In this document: positions 32,372-40,968 of the stretch, piece by piece
Layout of the letters: every line of letters begins with the position of its first letter
How positions within the stretch are numbered: position 1 is the stretch's first letter
From: Streptomyces sp. 35G-GA-8
GTDB lineage: Bacteria; Actinomycetota; Actinomycetes; Streptomycetales; Streptomycetaceae
Length of the DNA: 64,000 nucleotides
Direction of reading: 5' to 3'
Assembly: GCF_023534745.1 (NCBI RefSeq)
Contig: NZ_JAMHJQ010000001.1
Location: 380,110-444,109, forward strand
Notes under the pieces: model-generated
The model's input: only the letters and a program-made list of their open reading frames with translations
The model's database searches: none
What the model was told of the DNA's origin: nothing
Position numbers and translations under genes: made by a program

Positions 32372-34864
32372 TCAGTCCTCATGGCCGAGCAGGAGATCGC
32401 GTTCGGTGCGTCCGCCGCCCGCCACCTGGAGCACGGTGGCGACCGGCGGATAGCCCGCGGCGATCACGGTGTACTCACCCGAGGAGAGATCCACGAACCG
32501 GAAGGTGCCGTCGGCGGCGGTGGTGAGGGTGTCCACCACATTGCCCGCCGCGTCGAGCAGGGTGACCCGGGCGTCCTCGACGGGACGGCCGCCCCCGGCG
32601 CGTACGGTGCCGCGCAGCACCGCCCCGCCGGCCAGCTCGATGTCCTGCCGGGTCTCCCGGGACGCCTGCACACTGACCGGCAGCGCGGCGGGCCGGAAGG
32701 CGGGCGCGCTCGCGGCGAGCGTGTACTCGCCCGCCACCAGCTCCGAGATCACATACGAGCCCTCGCGCCCGCTGCGGGTGGACGCCACCACCTCGCCCCG
32801 TACATCCGTGAGGGTCACGGCGGCGTCCCGTACCGGCGTCCCGTCCGCCGTGAGCACGGCGCCCGCGAGCCGCCCGGCGCCGCCGAGGACCACGTCCAGC
32901 TCGACGGGGCGTTCGCCGACGGTCACCGTGACGGCCTGGGGCTGATGCCCGCCGGCCGCCGCGATCATCACATACGACCCCGAGCCCGGCACGCTCAGCG
33001 CGTACCGTCCGTCCTGGCCGCTCGCGCCGCGCCCGATCTGTTTGCCGTGGACATCGATGAGGGTGAGGGCGGCACGGGGCACGGTGGAGCCGTCGTAGTG
33101 CTGCACCGTGCCGCAGACCGCGACACCCGAGATGTACGGGGCCGGTGCCGGCGCGGCGGGGATGCCGGGGGCGGAGGCGCTGCGCGCGGCGGGGACGGTG
33201 CCGGACTCGGCGGTCGGGACGTTCTGGGACACCAGTGGTTTCTCCTTGAGGAAGAAGGCGATCAACAGGCCGAGGACGAGCACCGGCACGAGATAGAGGA
33301 AGATCCGCGGCATGGCGTCCGCGTACGCCTGGATATAGCCGTCACGCAGCGCGGGCGGCAGCGCGTGGACCGCCTGCGGGGTGATGGACTCGACGTCGGG
33401 GAGGCCGCTGCCCGCGGGGACGCGGTCGGCGAGGGCGTCCGCGAGCCGGTTGGCGAAGAGCGTGCCGAAGATGGCGGCTCCGACACTGCCGCCGATCTGC
33501 CGGAAGTAGTTGTTGGCGCTGGTGGCGGTGCCGAGGTCGGCGGGGGGTACGGCGTTCTGCACGGCGAGGATCAGCACGGGCATCACCAGCCCCATCCCGA
33601 GGCCGAGGATCGCCTGCGCGATCCCGCTCTCCAGCTGTGACGTGCCGACGTCGAGCCGGGACAGCAGCCACATCCCGGCCACCGAGAGCACCCCGCCGAG
33701 CACCGGATAGATCTTGTAGCGGCCGGTACGGCTGATGAGCTGACCCGAGACGATGGAGGCGATGACGACCCCGCCCATCATGGGCAGCATCAGCAGACCG
33801 GACTCGGTGGCGCTGGCCCCGTCGACCATCTGGAGATAGGTCGGCAGATAACTGGCGGCGCCGAACAGCGCGACGCCGACCACCGCCCCGATGAGGCTGG
33901 TGATGTTGAAGACGGAGTCGCGGAACAGCCGCAGCGGGATGATCGGTTCGACGGCGAAGTGCTCGACGACCAGGAAGAGCACCGCCGTTCCGACGGCGCC
34001 CGCGGTCAGTCCGAGGATGACGCGGGAGCCCCAGGCGTACTCCGTACCGCCCCAGCTGGTCAGCAGCACCAGACAGGTGGACGAGGCGGCGAGCAGCAGC
34101 GCGCCCAGGACGTCGAGACGGGCGCGGGCGGTGGGTTTGGGGAGCCTGAGGACGACCGTGACCACGGCGAGTGTGACCAGGCCGAAGGGCACATTGATGT
34201 AGAAGCACCAGCGCCAGGAGACATGGTCGGTGAAGAATCCGCCGAGCAGTGGACCGGCCACGGACGCGAGCCCGAAGGCCGCGCCGATCAGCCCCATGAA
34301 GCGGCCGCGCTCCCGGGGCGGCACGATATCCGCGATGATCGCCTGGACGCCGATCATGAGCCCGCCCGCGCCGATGCCCTGGATGGCGCGGAAGGCGATG
34401 AGTTCGTCCATGGTGCGTGACCAGCCGGCCAGCGCGGAGCCGATGATGAACACGACGATGGCGAACTGGAAGACGCCCTTGCGTCCGAAGAGGTCGCCGA
34501 GCTTGCCGTAGATCGGCAGTCCGACCGTGGCCGTGAGCAGATACGCGGTGATCGCCCAGGACATCCGGTCCAGGCCCTGGAGTTCGCCGACGATCTTGGG
34601 CAGCGCGGTGGCCACGATCATCTGTTCCAGCGCGGCCAGCAGCAGGGCGAGCATCAGCCCGACGAAGACCAGCCGCACCCGGCGGGGGCTCAGGGCCTCG
34701 GCGGGGGCCGCGCCGTCGGCGCGCGGGGGCGACGGAGGATCCGCGGCGGCGGGTGTGGCGAGTGACGCGGCCCGCGCGGCCTCGTCGGCATCGCTCCCGA
34801 CACCGTTCCCGAAGCCATTTCCGACGCCGTTCCCGACGTCCTTCACCAGAGTGGTCCCGCCCAC
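32372..34864 (-). CDS. DHA2-type MFS drug transporter with three C-terminal carboxypeptidase-regulatory-like repeats
   Basis: Predicted 830-residue protein. After a repetitive Gly/Asn N-terminus ([13 protein letters not shown]) the first ~545 residues are a 14-helix DHA2/EmrB-type exporter: [19 protein letters not shown] (motif D1-like), [14 protein letters not shown] (motif A), [16 protein letters not shown] and [24 protein letters not shown] (motif C). After a Pro/Ala linker come three ~80-residue repeats, each starting G-x-V with [14 protein letters not shown] / [14 protein letters not shown] cores and ending GEYTLAASA / GEYTVIAAG, the CarboxypepD_reg (CnaB/transthyretin-like) fold. DHA2 topology would put these in the cytoplasm. 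GTG at 34864, GGGAG ~6 nt upstream. Exported compounds unknown. Confidence 0.88.
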   Translation of the reverse strand: MGGTTLVKDVGNGVGNGFGNGVGSDADEAARAASLATPAAADPPSPPRADGAAPAEALSPRRVRLVFVGLMLALLLAALEQMIVATALPKIVGELQGLDRMSWAITAYLLTATVGLPIYGKLGDLFGRKGVFQFAIVVFIIGSALAGWSRTMDELIAFRAIQGIGAGGLMIGVQAIIADIVPPRERGRFMGLIGAAFGLASVAGPLLGGFFTDHVSWRWCFYINVPFGLVTLAVVTVVLRLPKPTARARLDVLGALLLAASSTCLVLLTSWGGTEYAWGSRVILGLTAGAVGTAVLFLVVEHFAVEPIIPLRLFRDSVFNITSLIGAVVGVALFGAASYLPTYLQMVDGASATESGLLMLPMMGGVVIASIVSGQLISRTGRYKIYPVLGGVLSVAGMWLLSRLDVGTSQLESGIAQAILGLGMGLVMPVLILAVQNAVPPADLGTATSANNYFRQIGGSVGAAIFGTLFANRLADALADRVPAGSGLPDVESITPQAVHALPPALRDGYIQAYADAMPRIFLYLVPVLVLGLLIAFFLKEKPLVSQNVPTAESGTVPAARSASAPGIPAAPAPAPYISGVAVCGTVQHYDGSTVPRAALTLIDVHGKQIGRGASGQDGRYALSVPGSGSYVMIAAAGGHQPQAVTVTVGERPVELDVVLGGAGRLAGAVLTADGTPVRDAAVTLTDVRGEVVASTRSGREGSYVISELVAGEYTLAASAPAFRPAALPVSVQASRETRQDIELAGGAVLRGTVRAGGGRPVEDARVTLLDAAGNVVDTLTTAADGTFRFVDLSSGEYTVIAAGYPPVATVLQVAGGGRTERDLLLGHED

Positions 34865-35076
34865 GTACTGCTCCCCTCGTCACACCTGCGCGGCGTCATT
34901 GTTCGCATTGCGCGCCAAGCAGGAGCAAGCGGGTTGCTCTCCCCTGAACGGGGTTGTGACGGGGGCGGGTTGACAGGTGGGGCTGACGCCGAGGGCGCTC
35001 ATCAGGGGCTTTCCCGCGACGCGTCGTGCGGGGGCACGCTACGGCGCCGCGGGGAAATCCACTCGAAACGGTGACC

Positions 35077-35113
35077 CCCGGCAACTATCTGCCGGGCCGG
35101 CCTCAACCGGCCC
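35077..35113 (-). terminator. Double hairpin after the SRPBCC gene
   Basis: Two adjoining stems: CCCGGCA/TGCCGGG (35077-35083, 35090-35096) and GGGCCGG/CCGGCCC (35094-35100, 35107-35113), sharing a few bases so they are mutually exclusive. They start ~20 nt after the SRPBCC stop on the minus strand. Probable terminator. Confidence 0.5.
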
Positions 35114-35132
35114 GAATCCGGGGGGACATGTT

Positions 35133-35588
35133 CTAGTTTGTGGCGTCCTTCTCGGTCTCCTTGGCGAGCCTGGCCAGGATCTCGTCGTAGATACGGCCCA
35201 GGCCCTTGGGGGCGAAGGTCCGCTCGAAGAAGCCGCCGATGCCGCCCGCGCCGTCCCAGACGGTGGTCACGACGGCCTTCGACCTGCCCTCACCGGCCGG
35301 GGTGACGGTCCAGGTGGTGACCATGGAGGAGTTGCGGTCCTTCTCCACGAGCCGGCCGTCGTCGGGCTCGGTCACCTCCAGCAGACAGTCACGGACGCGC
35401 TTGCTGGTGGCCTGGAGCCGCCAGTGGACCAGGGTGCCCTCGCCGTCGCCGCCCTCCCGCACCTCGTACTCGCTGAAGTGCCCGGGCAGAAGCTTCGCGC
35501 GGGTGTTCTCGTAGTCGGCCAGAGCATCGAACACCGTCTCCGGGTCCGCCGCGATGATTCGCTCCGTCGTGGCCTCGACCTGCGCCAT
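35133..35588 (-). CDS. SRPBCC (START/polyketide-cyclase-like) protein
   Basis: Predicted 151-residue helix-grip protein of the SRPBCC superfamily, which binds hydrophobic ligands in a deep cavity. Seen: VEATTERIIAADPETVFDALADYENTRAKLLPGHFSEYEV at the front, beta strands GTLVHWRLQATSKRVRDCLLEVTEPDDGRLVEKD, TTWTVTPAGEGRSKAVVTTVWD, and the long C-terminal helix APKGLGRIYDEILARLAKETE. GGAGGA lies 7 nt before the ATG at 35588. It diverges from the SOS-controlled radical SAM gene with only 137 nt between; nothing shows whether it shares that regulation. Function unknown. Confidence 0.8.
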   Translation of the reverse strand: MAQVEATTERIIAADPETVFDALADYENTRAKLLPGHFSEYEVREGGDGEGTLVHWRLQATSKRVRDCLLEVTEPDDGRLVEKDRNSSMVTTWTVTPAGEGRSKAVVTTVWDGAGGIGGFFERTFAPKGLGRIYDEILARLAKETEKDATN

Positions 35589-35680
35589 GGCTCTTCCTCC
35601 AGCACTCGTTTTCCGGTGGGGTGCGGCCAGCCAACCACCCTCCGGCACGCCCGCCCAAATCGTGGTTGCGGCGATCAAGG

Positions 35681-35698
35681 GAACATGTGTTCTATTCT
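35681..35698 (+). promoter_or_regulatory. SOS box (LexA operator) with adjoining -10 element
   Basis: GAACATGTGTTC at 35681-35692 is a perfect GAAC-N4-GTTC dyad and fits the actinobacterial/Gram-positive LexA consensus, including the purine-N-N-pyrimidine centre. TATTCT (35693-35698) follows directly as a -10 hexamer, 27 nt before the radical SAM start codon. LexA bound here would block transcription until DNA damage. Confidence 0.8.
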
Positions 35699-35725
35699 GT
35701 GGTCAGTGCTACCGAGGAGGCACCC

Positions 35726-36817
35726 ATGCGCTGGGACAATCTGGTCGAGAACGACTCGACGACCGGGCCGACCGGGCAGACCGGGCCGACCGGGGACATC
35801 GCGCTCTTCGGTACGGACGCCGTGACCACCCGTACCTTCGACACGCCCGAATTCCGCGGCATCACCTTCCACGAGATCCGGGCCCGTTCGATCGTGAACC
35901 GGGTGCCGGGCGCGTCCCGTATGCCGTTCGAATGGACGGTGAACCCGTACCGGGGCTGCACACACGCCTGTGTCTACTGCTTCGCCCGCAAGACCCACAG
36001 CTATCTGGACCTCGACACGGGGCTCGGTTTCGACTCCCAGATCGTGGTCAAGATCAACGCACCGGAGCTGGTACGCCGCCGGCTGGGCTCCCGCCAGTGG
36101 CAGGGTGCCCATATCGCCATGGGCACGAATGTCGACTGCTACCAGCGGGCGGAGGGGCGCTACCGGCTGATGCCGGGGATCATCACGGCCCTGCGCGACC
36201 ACGCGAACCCCTTCTCCATCCTCACCAAGGGCACGCTGATACTGCGCGATCTCGAACTGCTGCGGGAGGCCGCGGCCGTCACGGAGGTCGGCGTCTCGGT
36301 CTCCGTCGGCTTTGTCGACCAGGAGCTGTGGCGCACGGTCGAGCCCGGCACGCCCTCGCCCGAGCGCCGTCTCGACGTCGTGCGGGCGATGAGTGACAAC
36401 GGCATCGGCTGCGGGGTGCTGATGGCGCCCGTGATCCCCTTCCTGGGCGACGGTCCCGACCAACTGCGCGCGACGGTACGCGCGATCGCCGCCGCCGGAG
36501 CCACCTCGGTGACCCCGCTCGTCCTGCATCTGCGGCCCGGCGCGCGCGAGTGGTTCATGGCCTGGCTGACGCGGCACCATCCCCATCTGGTGGCGCGGTA
36601 CGAGCGGCTGTACGCGGAGGGGGCGTACGCGCCCAAGTGGTACCAGCGCCGGATCACCCGGCAGGTGCACGAACTGGCCGACGAGTTCGGCATCGGCCCG
36701 GCGAGCCGGGGCGGGGCCCGGCGGATCACCGTGCCACGGGATCCCGACCTCCCGGGTCTGCCGATCAGGCCGGTGGCGGATCCCGGACCCGGCGCCACGC
36801 AGCTCACGCTGCTGTAG
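35726..36817 (+). CDS. Rv2578c-like / SplB-like radical SAM protein
   Basis: Predicted 363-residue radical SAM enzyme of the group annotated as Rv2578c family, related to spore photoproduct lyase (COG1533-type). The iron-sulfur cluster motif is CTHACVYC (Cys78, Cys82, Cys85) inside NPYRGCTHACVYCFARKTH. SAM-domain features follow: VVKINAPELVRRRL, IAMGTNVDCYQRAE, ILTKGTLILRDLELL, VSVGFVDQELWRTVEPGTPSPERRLDVVRAM, MAPVIPFLGD. A short collagen-like segment GPTGQTGPTG (residues 14-23) precedes the domain. GAGGAGG is 5 nt before the ATG. The LexA box upstream indicates DNA-damage induction, so a repair role on a photoproduct or damaged base is likely, but the lesion is unknown. Confidence 0.88.
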   Translation: MRWDNLVENDSTTGPTGQTGPTGDIALFGTDAVTTRTFDTPEFRGITFHEIRARSIVNRVPGASRMPFEWTVNPYRGCTHACVYCFARKTHSYLDLDTGLGFDSQIVVKINAPELVRRRLGSRQWQGAHIAMGTNVDCYQRAEGRYRLMPGIITALRDHANPFSILTKGTLILRDLELLREAAAVTEVGVSVSVGFVDQELWRTVEPGTPSPERRLDVVRAMSDNGIGCGVLMAPVIPFLGDGPDQLRATVRAIAAAGATSVTPLVLHLRPGAREWFMAWLTRHHPHLVARYERLYAEGAYAPKWYQRRITRQVHELADEFGIGPASRGGARRITVPRDPDLPGLPIRPVADPGPGATQLTLL

Positions 36818-36903
36818 CGGCCGGACCGTGCCCGCCGCCCGGCCTCCTCCGGGCGCGGAGAACCCCGTGGTCCGTTGTCAGTGCCGTCGGAGAGGATGGG
36901 CCC

Positions 36904-37359
36904 ATGACGGAACTCACCCATCTGCGCTCCCCCGCCGGTGTCGCCCCGGGCAACGGCTACAGCCATGTCGTCTGGGGCACCGGCCGCTTCGTCGCGGTCT
37001 CGGGCCAGTGCGCGTTCGACGAGGACGGCGCGATCGTGGGCGACGGCGATCCGGCCGCCCAGGCACGCCAGGTGTTCGAGAATCTGCGCCGCTGTCTCGC
37101 CTCGGCGGGCGCCTCGTTCGACGATGTGGTCAAGCTGACGTATTTCGTCACCGATGTCGCGCATCTGCCGGCGATACGGGAGGCGCGGGACGCGGTGATC
37201 GACACATCGCGCCCGCCGGCGAGTTCGGCGGTCCAGGTGGCCGCGCTGTTCCGTCCCGAACTGCTGCTGGAGATCGAGGCGTTCGCGATCACCCCGGCCT
37301 CCGACGACGGGCCGGACCGGGTCGAGCCAGGCGGGACTTTCGATACACGACCTAGGTGA
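36904..37359 (+). CDS. RidA/YjgF-family enamine/imine deaminase
   Basis: Predicted 151-residue member of the Rid family, which hydrolyses reactive enamine/imine intermediates made by PLP enzymes. The fold signature is good: GNGYSHVVWGTGRFVAVSGQCAFDEDG, QARQVFENLRRCLASAGASFDDVVKLTYFVTDVAHLPAIREARD and PPASSAVQVAALFRPELLLEIEAFAI, ending in a charged tail. The catalytic Arg of canonical RidA (in a P-x-R-x-x motif) is replaced: the equivalent stretch reads PPASSAVQV, so this is likely a Rid4-7-type member with unclear activity. GGAGAGG precedes the ATG at 36904. Its 3' end overlaps the facing HEAT-like gene by 8 bp. Confidence 0.85.
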   Translation: MTELTHLRSPAGVAPGNGYSHVVWGTGRFVAVSGQCAFDEDGAIVGDGDPAAQARQVFENLRRCLASAGASFDDVVKLTYFVTDVAHLPAIREARDAVIDTSRPPASSAVQVAALFRPELLLEIEAFAITPASDDGPDRVEPGGTFDTRPR

Positions 37360-37918
37360 CGCGGCTGAGGGCCGCTGCCGCCGCCGCGGCCAGTCTCGGG
37401 TGAGAGCCGGCGGCTTCCAGGACCCGGCGCGCGCGGTCGTCGCCGAGGCGGCCCAGCCCCTCCACACAGGCGAGCGCCACCCGCCAGTACGGTTCGTCCG
37501 GAGCCAGCAGCCGTTCCAGTGTGCTGATCAGCGCCGGTACGGACTCGGGCGCGCGCAGTTCGGTCAGCAGGCGTACGGGGTGGAGCGCGTAGGCCGTGCG
37601 CAGCGCGTTGGTGGCGAGCGCGGCGGCGGCTCTGGGGGTGCGCGGGTCGTCGAGCCGTGCCAGTGCGTACGAGGCGGAGACACAGCGCTCCGGATCCCGG
37701 TGGTTGAGGAGCAGCACCAGCGTCTCGAAGGCCCGCCGGTCCCCCGCGCAGCCGAGCCGGAACGCCGCGATCTCCCGTGCCCACAGGGGCTGTTCGGGCG
37801 CGACGAGGACATCGGCCAGGGCCTCGTGATCCTCGGTGGTGATCAGCCGCTCACCGGCGTCGGAGCCCCGGGACTCGCCCCGCACCCGGTCCGCGAGCGA
37901 GCGGAAGTCCTCGTCCAT
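37352..37918 (-). CDS. HEAT-repeat-like adaptor protein
   Basis: Predicted 188-residue all-helical protein. The pattern of paired helices with conserved Leu/Ala and Asp/Pro turn residues (REIAAFRLGCAGDRRAFETLVLLLNHRDPERCVSASYALARLDDPRTPRAAAALATNALR, APESVPALISTLERLLAPDEPYWRVALACVEGLGRLGDDRARRVLEAAG) is that of HEAT-like/Armadillo-type repeats, which bind protein partners. TACGCT lies 6 nt upstream of the ATG at 37918, and GGAGGG would be too close to act as ribosome site, so the transcript is probably leaderless. No partner is evident. Confidence 0.75.
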   Translation of the reverse strand: MDEDFRSLADRVRGESRGSDAGERLITTEDHEALADVLVAPEQPLWAREIAAFRLGCAGDRRAFETLVLLLNHRDPERCVSASYALARLDDPRTPRAAAALATNALRTAYALHPVRLLTELRAPESVPALISTLERLLAPDEPYWRVALACVEGLGRLGDDRARRVLEAAGSHPRLAAAAAAALSRVT

Positions 37919-38324
37919 CCCTCCAGCGTAGCCATCCGGAGGGGCGCTGTCGGCACCAAGTGGGGTGCCCCACCGGCCACTTCGCGCCTGAACGAGCAAT
38001 TCCGGCCGCCCGTGACACAGCGCACAGCGTCCCAGATATGGCGCGCTCGTTACTCGTCGGTTAGCCTCAGATGAGCGGATGACCTCCGCGGCTTTCGACG
38101 GCCTGGTGACGCAGCCGTCGTGAGTGCTGTCGGTTCAGCACAGCTGTGCACGGCCCCCAGGGGCCTGTACGGCCTTCAACGGGGATGTACGGCGCGACTC
38201 CGGGACAGAGTCCGCCGCCACACCACCCCGCCACACCCCCCGAGCCGCACGCTCGCACGCTCCCGCGCGCCCGGCGCTCGCCGCGCGCCCCCCAGTCGTC
38301 ACCCTCATCCCCTGGAGTCCCGTG
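37919..38324. other. 406-nt gap upstream of the 3-hydroxyacyl-CoA dehydrogenase
   Basis: No gene supported. It holds the leftward leaderless start of the HEAT-like gene at its left end. A rightward -10-like TAGCCT is at 38062-38067 without a convincing -35. Hairpin-capable sequence follows: GTGCTG/CAGCAC (38124-38129, 38136-38141), CACAGCTGTG (38139-38148) and GGCCCC/GGGGCC (38152-38165). These could shape a ~250-nt leader of the dehydrogenase mRNA. The open frame running through it to the dehydrogenase has low-complexity Pro/Ala/Arg translation and is not used. Confidence 0.5.
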
Positions 38325-40106
38325 ATGGACATCCCTCTCTCCACCATCGCCGTCGTCGGCCTCGGCACGATGGGCACCGGAATCGCCGAGATCCTCACCC
38401 GCGCCGGGCACGAGGTCATCGGTATCGACATCAGCGACGCCGCCGCCCTCCGGGCCGCCGGGGCGCTCGACGCGTCCGCCGCGCGGGCCGTGGAGCGGGG
38501 GCGGCTCAGCGAGGAGGAGCGGCGGACCTCGCTCGCGCGGTTCCGCACCTTCTCCGATCTGCGCGCCGCCGCCGACGCCGAACTGGTGATCGAGGTCGTG
38601 CCGGAGTCGTACGAGACGAAGCAGCGGGTCTTCCGCGCGCTGGACACGATCGTCAGCCCCACCACGATCCTGGCGACCGGCACCAACGCGCTGTCGGTGA
38701 CCCGGCTGGCCGCCGACTCCGCGCACCCCGAGCGCGTGCTCGGCCTGCACTTCTTCAACCCCGCCCCGGCGATGAAGCTCGTCGAGGTGGTCTCCTCGGT
38801 CCTCACCTCGCCGCAGGCGGTCGCGGCCGTCACGGCGCTCGCCCGGGAGCTCGGCAAGGAGCCGGTCGCGGTGGGTGACCGGCCCGGTTTCGTGGCGGAC
38901 GGGCTGCTCTTCGGCTATCTCAACCAGGCCGCCGCCATGTTCGAGGCGAAGTACGCCTCCCGCGAGGACATCGACGCCGCGATGCGGCTGGGCTGCGGAC
39001 TGCCGATGGGGCCGCTCGCCCTGCTCGATCTGATCGGGGTCGACACCGCCCGTACCGTGCTCGACGCGATGTACGCGGCGTCGCACGACCGGCTGCACGC
39101 GCCCGCGCCGGTCCTCGGCCAGCTCAGCGAGGCCGGGCTGACCGGCCGCAAGTCCGGGCGCGGTTTCTACACGTACGAGGCGCCCGGCAGCGGCACGGTC
39201 GTGCCGGACGCGCTCACCCCGCCGGCCGGCCCGCGAGGCGGCGCCGGGCGTCCCGTCCATTCGGTGGGGGTGGCGGGCTCGGGCACCATGGCGAGCGGCA
39301 TCGCGGAGGTCTTCGCCAAGGCGGGCTACGACGTCGTGCTCGCCGCCCGGAGCCCGGAGAAGGCCGCGAGCGCCCTGTCCCGTATCGCGAAGTCCCTGGC
39401 CCGTTCGGTCGACAAGGGCCGGCTGACGGCCGAGGAGCGTGACGGGACGCTGGCGCGGATCACCCCGGCCGGCTCGCTCGACGCGCTGTCCGAGGTGGAT
39501 CTCGCCGTCGAGGCCGTCGCGGAGGACCTGGAGACCAAGCAGCGGCTGTTCGCCATGCTCGACAAGGTCTGCCGGCCGGGCGCGGTGCTGGCCACCACGA
39601 CCTCGTCCCTCCCGGTGATCGCCTGTGCCCGCGCGACCTCCCGCCCGCGGGATGTCGTCGGGATGCACTTCTTCAATCCGGCCCCGGCGATGAAGCTGGT
39701 CGAGGTGGTCCGTACGGTCCTCACCTCCGACGAGACCGTGGCCACCGTGCACGCCGTGTCCACGGCCGTCGGCAAGCGGCCGGTGGACTGCGGTGACCGC
39801 GCCGGCTTCATCGTCAACGCGCTGCTCTTCCCGTACCTGAACAACGCGATCAAGATGGTCGAGGAGCACTACGCGTCGCTGGACGACATCGACGCCGCGA
39901 TGCGGCTGGGCGGCGGCTATCCGATGGGGCCCTTCGAACTCCTCGATGTGGTCGGCCTCGATGTCTCGCTGGCCATCGAACGGGTCCTGCACCGCGCGTT
40001 CCGGGACCCGGGCCTGGCCCCGGCGCCGCTGCTCGAACATCTGGTGGCCGCGGGCTGCCTCGGCCGTAAAACGGGCCGCGGCTTCCGCGAGTACGCCCGG
40101 CGCTGA
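38325..40106 (+). CDS. Tandem 3-hydroxyacyl-CoA dehydrogenase (two fused copies)
   Basis: Predicted 593-residue protein made of two complete 3-hydroxyacyl-CoA dehydrogenase units. Copy 1 (1-~290): NAD loop VVGLGTMGTGIAE, HFFNPAPAMKLVEVV (His ~142), GFVADGLLFGYL. Copy 2 (~300-593): VAGSGTMASGIAE, HFFNPAPAMKLVEVV (His ~448), GFIVNALLFPYL. Copy 2 keeps the catalytic-pocket Ser (TTTSSLPV) and Asn (GFIVN); copy 1 has TGTNALSV and GFVAD at these points, so only the second half looks fully active. It would interconvert acetoacetyl- and 3-hydroxybutyryl-CoA, feeding crotonyl-CoA to Ccr downstream. GGAG 7 nt before ATG 38325. Followed by a TetR gene and the ccr operon. Confidence 0.9.
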   Translation: MDIPLSTIAVVGLGTMGTGIAEILTRAGHEVIGIDISDAAALRAAGALDASAARAVERGRLSEEERRTSLARFRTFSDLRAAADAELVIEVVPESYETKQRVFRALDTIVSPTTILATGTNALSVTRLAADSAHPERVLGLHFFNPAPAMKLVEVVSSVLTSPQAVAAVTALARELGKEPVAVGDRPGFVADGLLFGYLNQAAAMFEAKYASREDIDAAMRLGCGLPMGPLALLDLIGVDTARTVLDAMYAASHDRLHAPAPVLGQLSEAGLTGRKSGRGFYTYEAPGSGTVVPDALTPPAGPRGGAGRPVHSVGVAGSGTMASGIAEVFAKAGYDVVLAARSPEKAASALSRIAKSLARSVDKGRLTAEERDGTLARITPAGSLDALSEVDLAVEAVAEDLETKQRLFAMLDKVCRPGAVLATTTSSLPVIACARATSRPRDVVGMHFFNPAPAMKLVEVVRTVLTSDETVATVHAVSTAVGKRPVDCGDRAGFIVNALLFPYLNNAIKMVEEHYASLDDIDAAMRLGGGYPMGPFELLDVVGLDVSLAIERVLHRAFRDPGLAPAPLLEHLVAAGCLGRKTGRGFREYARR

Positions 40107-40129
40107 CCCGGCCCCGCAGGCGCGCTCTC

Positions 40130-40149
40130 CTGCACCGATGCAGTACGTT
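40130..40149 (+). promoter_or_regulatory. TetR gene leaderless -10 with adjacent dyad
   Basis: TACGTT (40144-40149) lies 6 nt before the ATG at 40156 and no ribosome site is present. Directly upstream is CTGCA-CCGA-TGCAG (40130-40143), a dyad that could be the TetR operator for autoregulation. Confidence 0.45.
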
Positions 40150-40155
40150 CACCTC

Positions 40156-40968
40156 ATGTCCCAGCCCGCCAAGTCCTCCCGTACGAAGTCCAGGACCGAC
40201 GTTCCGGAGAGTGCCGCCGGTACCCGCGCCGCCGCCCAGCGGCTCAAGATGCGCCGCGAGCTGGCGGCCGCGGCCATGGAACTGTTCGCGACCAAGGGGT
40301 ACGAGGCGACGACCGTCGACGAGATCGCCGCGGCGGCGGGGGTGGCCCGCCGTACCTTCTTCCGGCACTTCCGCTCCAAGGAAGAGGCGATCTTCCCCGA
40401 CCACGACGACACGCTCGTACGGGCGGAGGCGGTCCTGAACGCCGCTCCCGCCCATGAGCACCCGCTCGACACGGTCTGCCGGGGCATCAAGGAGGTCATG
40501 CGGATGTACGCGGCCTCCCCCGCGGTCTCCGTGGAGCGCTACCGGCTGACCCGTGAGGTGCCCACGCTCCGGGAGCGCGAGATCGCCTCGGTGGCCCGCT
40601 ACGAGCGGCTGTTCACCCGCTATCTGCTGGGTCACTTCGACGAGCGCGACCACACCGACGGCAATGACGATCCGCTGCTGGCCGAGGTGGCCGCCTCCGC
40701 GGTCGTCACCGCGCACAATCATGTGCTCCGCCGCTGGCTGCGGGCCGGCGGCCAGGGCGATGTCGAGGCGCAGCTGGACCATGCCTTCTCGATCGTGCGG
40801 GACACCTTCGGCGCGGGCATCGGCGCGGGCCGGACCATCGGTGGCAAGCCGGAGCACGCGGCGGCCTCCGCGCGCACCACCGGGGACGTGCTGGTGGCGG
40901 TGGCGCACACCGACGCCCCGCTGGACGAGGTCATGCGCACCATCAGGCAGGCGCTCAGGGACGCGTGA
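40156..40968 (+). CDS. TetR-family regulator next to ccr
   Basis: Predicted 270-residue TetR repressor. Helix-turn-helix: RRELAAAAMELFATKGYEATTVDEIAAAAGVARRTFFRHFRSKEEAIF (~32-79). The ligand domain (~90-260) includes AVSVERYRLTREVPTLREREIASVARYERLFTRYLL, a segment I associate with regulators in actinobacterial ccr neighbourhoods. ATG at 40156 on a leaderless-type promoter. It sits between the tandem dehydrogenase and ccr, so it is the prime candidate to control the ethylmalonyl-CoA operon, probably sensing an acyl-CoA (inference). A strong terminator follows it. Confidence 0.88.
   Translation: MSQPAKSSRTKSRTDVPESAAGTRAAAQRLKMRRELAAAAMELFATKGYEATTVDEIAAAAGVARRTFFRHFRSKEEAIFPDHDDTLVRAEAVLNAAPAHEHPLDTVCRGIKEVMRMYAASPAVSVERYRLTREVPTLREREIASVARYERLFTRYLLGHFDERDHTDGNDDPLLAEVAASAVVTAHNHVLRRWLRAGGQGDVEAQLDHAFSIVRDTFGAGIGAGRTIGGKPEHAAASARTTGDVLVAVAHTDAPLDEVMRTIRQALRDA

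Noticed and set aside
38056-38074. Second iron box (GGTTAGCCTCAG)
   Set aside because: Only a half-site resembles the consensus and the dyad is broken; more likely just a -10-like sequence.
38124-38324. 67-residue N-terminal extension of the tandem dehydrogenase
   Set aside because: It precedes the NAD-binding strand with low-complexity sequence; ATG 38325 has GGAG and begins exactly at the Rossmann fold.
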